DNA of 14,982 nucleotides, taken from positions 1 through 14,982 of the forward strand of contig DASZNJ010000050.1 of the NCBI GenBank assembly GCA_035551575.1, read 5' to 3'. Positions within the stretch are counted from its first letter, which is position 1. Each line of letters opens with the position of its first letter. Shown one piece after another: positions 14,126-14,982 of the stretch. The position numbers and the translations under genes are program-made. This DNA comes from JABFXC01 sp035551575 (GTDB taxonomy: Bacteria > Gemmatimonadota > Gemmatimonadetes > Gemmatimonadales > Gemmatimonadaceae). The notes under the pieces were generated by a model that saw nothing but the letters and a program-made list of their open reading frames with translations, was not told the origin of the DNA and searched no databases.

Positions 14126-14982
14126 TCAGGTGACCGTCGCGCGCCACCGCTGCACGTGCAGCACGACGCTGGCGATGATCGCCGGTGCAGCGGCGAAGGC
14201 GACGATCAGCTCCCAGTCGCGGACCCCGAGTGGCACGAGCTGCAGCACGGTGGCGATCGGGGGGAAGTAGACGATCACCACCTGCAGGCTCGTCGTGAAG
14301 ACGACCGCCGCCCAGGCCCATGGGTTCCGCGTGAACCGGCGCAGCCCGCGCGGCGGCACCCTGTCACCGTCGGGCAGCGGGCTCGGTGCCCCTGACCAGC
14401 GCGCGGCGCCGACGAGCCAGAGCTGGGCGAAGGCGATGGTCATGAACGCGTAGCTGCGGCCGCGGGCGAGGGAGTCGCCGGGATCGAGCGCGCCGCGCAC
14501 CGCCCACCCCTGCGCGCCGGCAACGTACGAGAGCAGCGTCGCCGCCGTCATGAGGATCGAGAGTGCGATCGCGATGCGGAACATCCGCGCCGGGAGGAGC
14601 GATGTCCCCGGCTTGCGCGGCGGGCGCGCCATCGCGCCGGGAACCGCCGGCTCGAGGGCGAGCGCCAGTGCGGGGGTCGTGTCCGTGGCGAGGTTGAGCC
14701 AGAGGATCTGCAGCGGGAGGAGCGGCGCGACCGCACCGACGAGCCCACCGGCGGCCAGCGTCGCGATCTCGGCGAGGTTGCAGGCGAGGAGATAGAAGAC
14801 GAAGCGCCGCACGTTGTCGAAGATCGCCCGCCCCTCCTGCACCGCGACGCCGATCGTCTCGAAGCGGTCGTCCTCGAGGACGATGTCAGCGGCTTCCTTC
14901 GCGACGTCGGTGCCGCGTCCGCCCATCGCGACGCCGACATCCGCCTTGCGCAGCGCCGGTGCGTCGTTGACGCCGTCGCCGA
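14126..14982 (-). CDS. P2-type cation-transporting ATPase (Ca2+-type), C-terminal part (5' end outside window)
   Basis: The frame is open to the window's last base; 285 codons including the stop are visible. It starts in the hinge motif GDGVNDAPAL, then GVAMGGRGTDVAKEAADIVLEDDRF, as in P2 (Ca2+/Na+,K+-like) ATPases. TM5 contains FYLLACNLAEIATL with the Asn-x-x-Glu pair and TM6 contains LWLNLATDTTPALAL with Asn, Thr and Asp, matching the SERCA Ca2+ ligands of TM5/TM6. Four more helices follow (TM7-TM10), and the C-terminus has the family's LVPLGVRDWELIVAF segment. Ca2+ export is the best guess; Mg2+, Mn2+ or Na+ cannot be ruled out without TM4, which is off the window. An ATG at 14926 lies inside the hinge region and is not the start. 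The gene ends 200 bp before the ppsA start on the same strand and may share its transcript. Confidence 0.9.
   Translation of the reverse strand, partial: GDGVNDAPALRKADVGVAMGGRGTDVAKEAADIVLEDDRFETIGVAVQEGRAIFDNVRRFVFYLLACNLAEIATLAAGGLVGAVAPLLPLQILWLNLATDTTPALALALEPAVPGAMARPPRKPGTSLLPARMFRIAIALSILMTAATLLSYVAGAQGWAVRGALDPGDSLARGRSYAFMTIAFAQLWLVGAARWSGAPSPLPDGDRVPPRGLRRFTRNPWAWAAVVFTTSLQVVIVYFPPIATVLQLVPLGVRDWELIVAFAAAPAIIASVVLHVQRWRATVT

Noticed and set aside
1..14982. CRISPR array, tRNA, rRNA, transposase or phage genes
   Set aside because: No regularly spaced repeats of suitable length, no tRNA-like cloverleaf noticed and no mobile-element proteins in any frame.

Overview
This is a high-GC, gene-dense bacterial window with no stretch of more than about 260 bases lacking a gene. 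It looks chromosomal: there are no insertion sequences, phage genes, tRNAs, rRNAs or CRISPR arrays that I can see. The envelope proteins (a lipoprotein, an outer-membrane beta-barrel with terminal Phe, and exported YceI and DUF3108 proteins) point to a diderm. The gene mix and composition would fit Gemmatimonadota or a similar soil/freshwater lineage, but that is an inference, not something the sequence proves.

Region 1 (1-1233, + strand) is the 3' part of a Cu(+)-exporting P1B ATPase (copA), followed 12 bp later by a CsoR-type copper-sensing repressor. This is a copper-efflux unit. Region 2 (1234-3202) starts with a convergent intergenic region holding two stem-loops, one built from degenerate 9-bp repeats. 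Then, on the - strand, come a lipoprotein of the lysyl oxidase family, with copper-binding histidines and both cofactor-forming residues present, and two tandem DUF190 (PII-like fold) genes upstream of it. A clear Rho-independent terminator at 3170-3202 separates this group from the next.

Region 3 (3232-7503, - strand), read in transcription order, holds a membrane protein with a C-terminal SRPBCC domain, an exported DUF3108 protein, a doubtful 72-residue ORF, a YceI-family exported protein and an outer-membrane beta-barrel protein. All run in the same direction with short gaps and look like an envelope-related operon or pair of operons. A 182-bp divergent region (7504-7685) with two perfect inverted repeats lies between this group and region 4.

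Region 4 (7686-14982) looks like a stress/energy module. On + are a tandem-domain universal stress protein, a PAS-GAF histidine kinase and a NarL/FixJ response regulator. Facing them on - are phosphoenolpyruvate synthase (ppsA) and, upstream of it and running off the window, a P2-type (Ca2+-type) cation ATPase. Universal stress proteins, a GAF sensor kinase, a NarL regulator and a P2 ATPase together recall the DosR hypoxia/dormancy regulon of mycobacteria. The kinase's phosphoacceptor domain, however, is of the HisKA type rather than the HisKA_3 type usual for NarL partners.

I did not find a clearly new defence or mobile system. The points most worth following up are the complete-looking bacterial lysyl oxidase next to copper-efflux genes, the DosR-like module, the ppsA leader hairpin and the repeat-built hairpin downstream of csoR.
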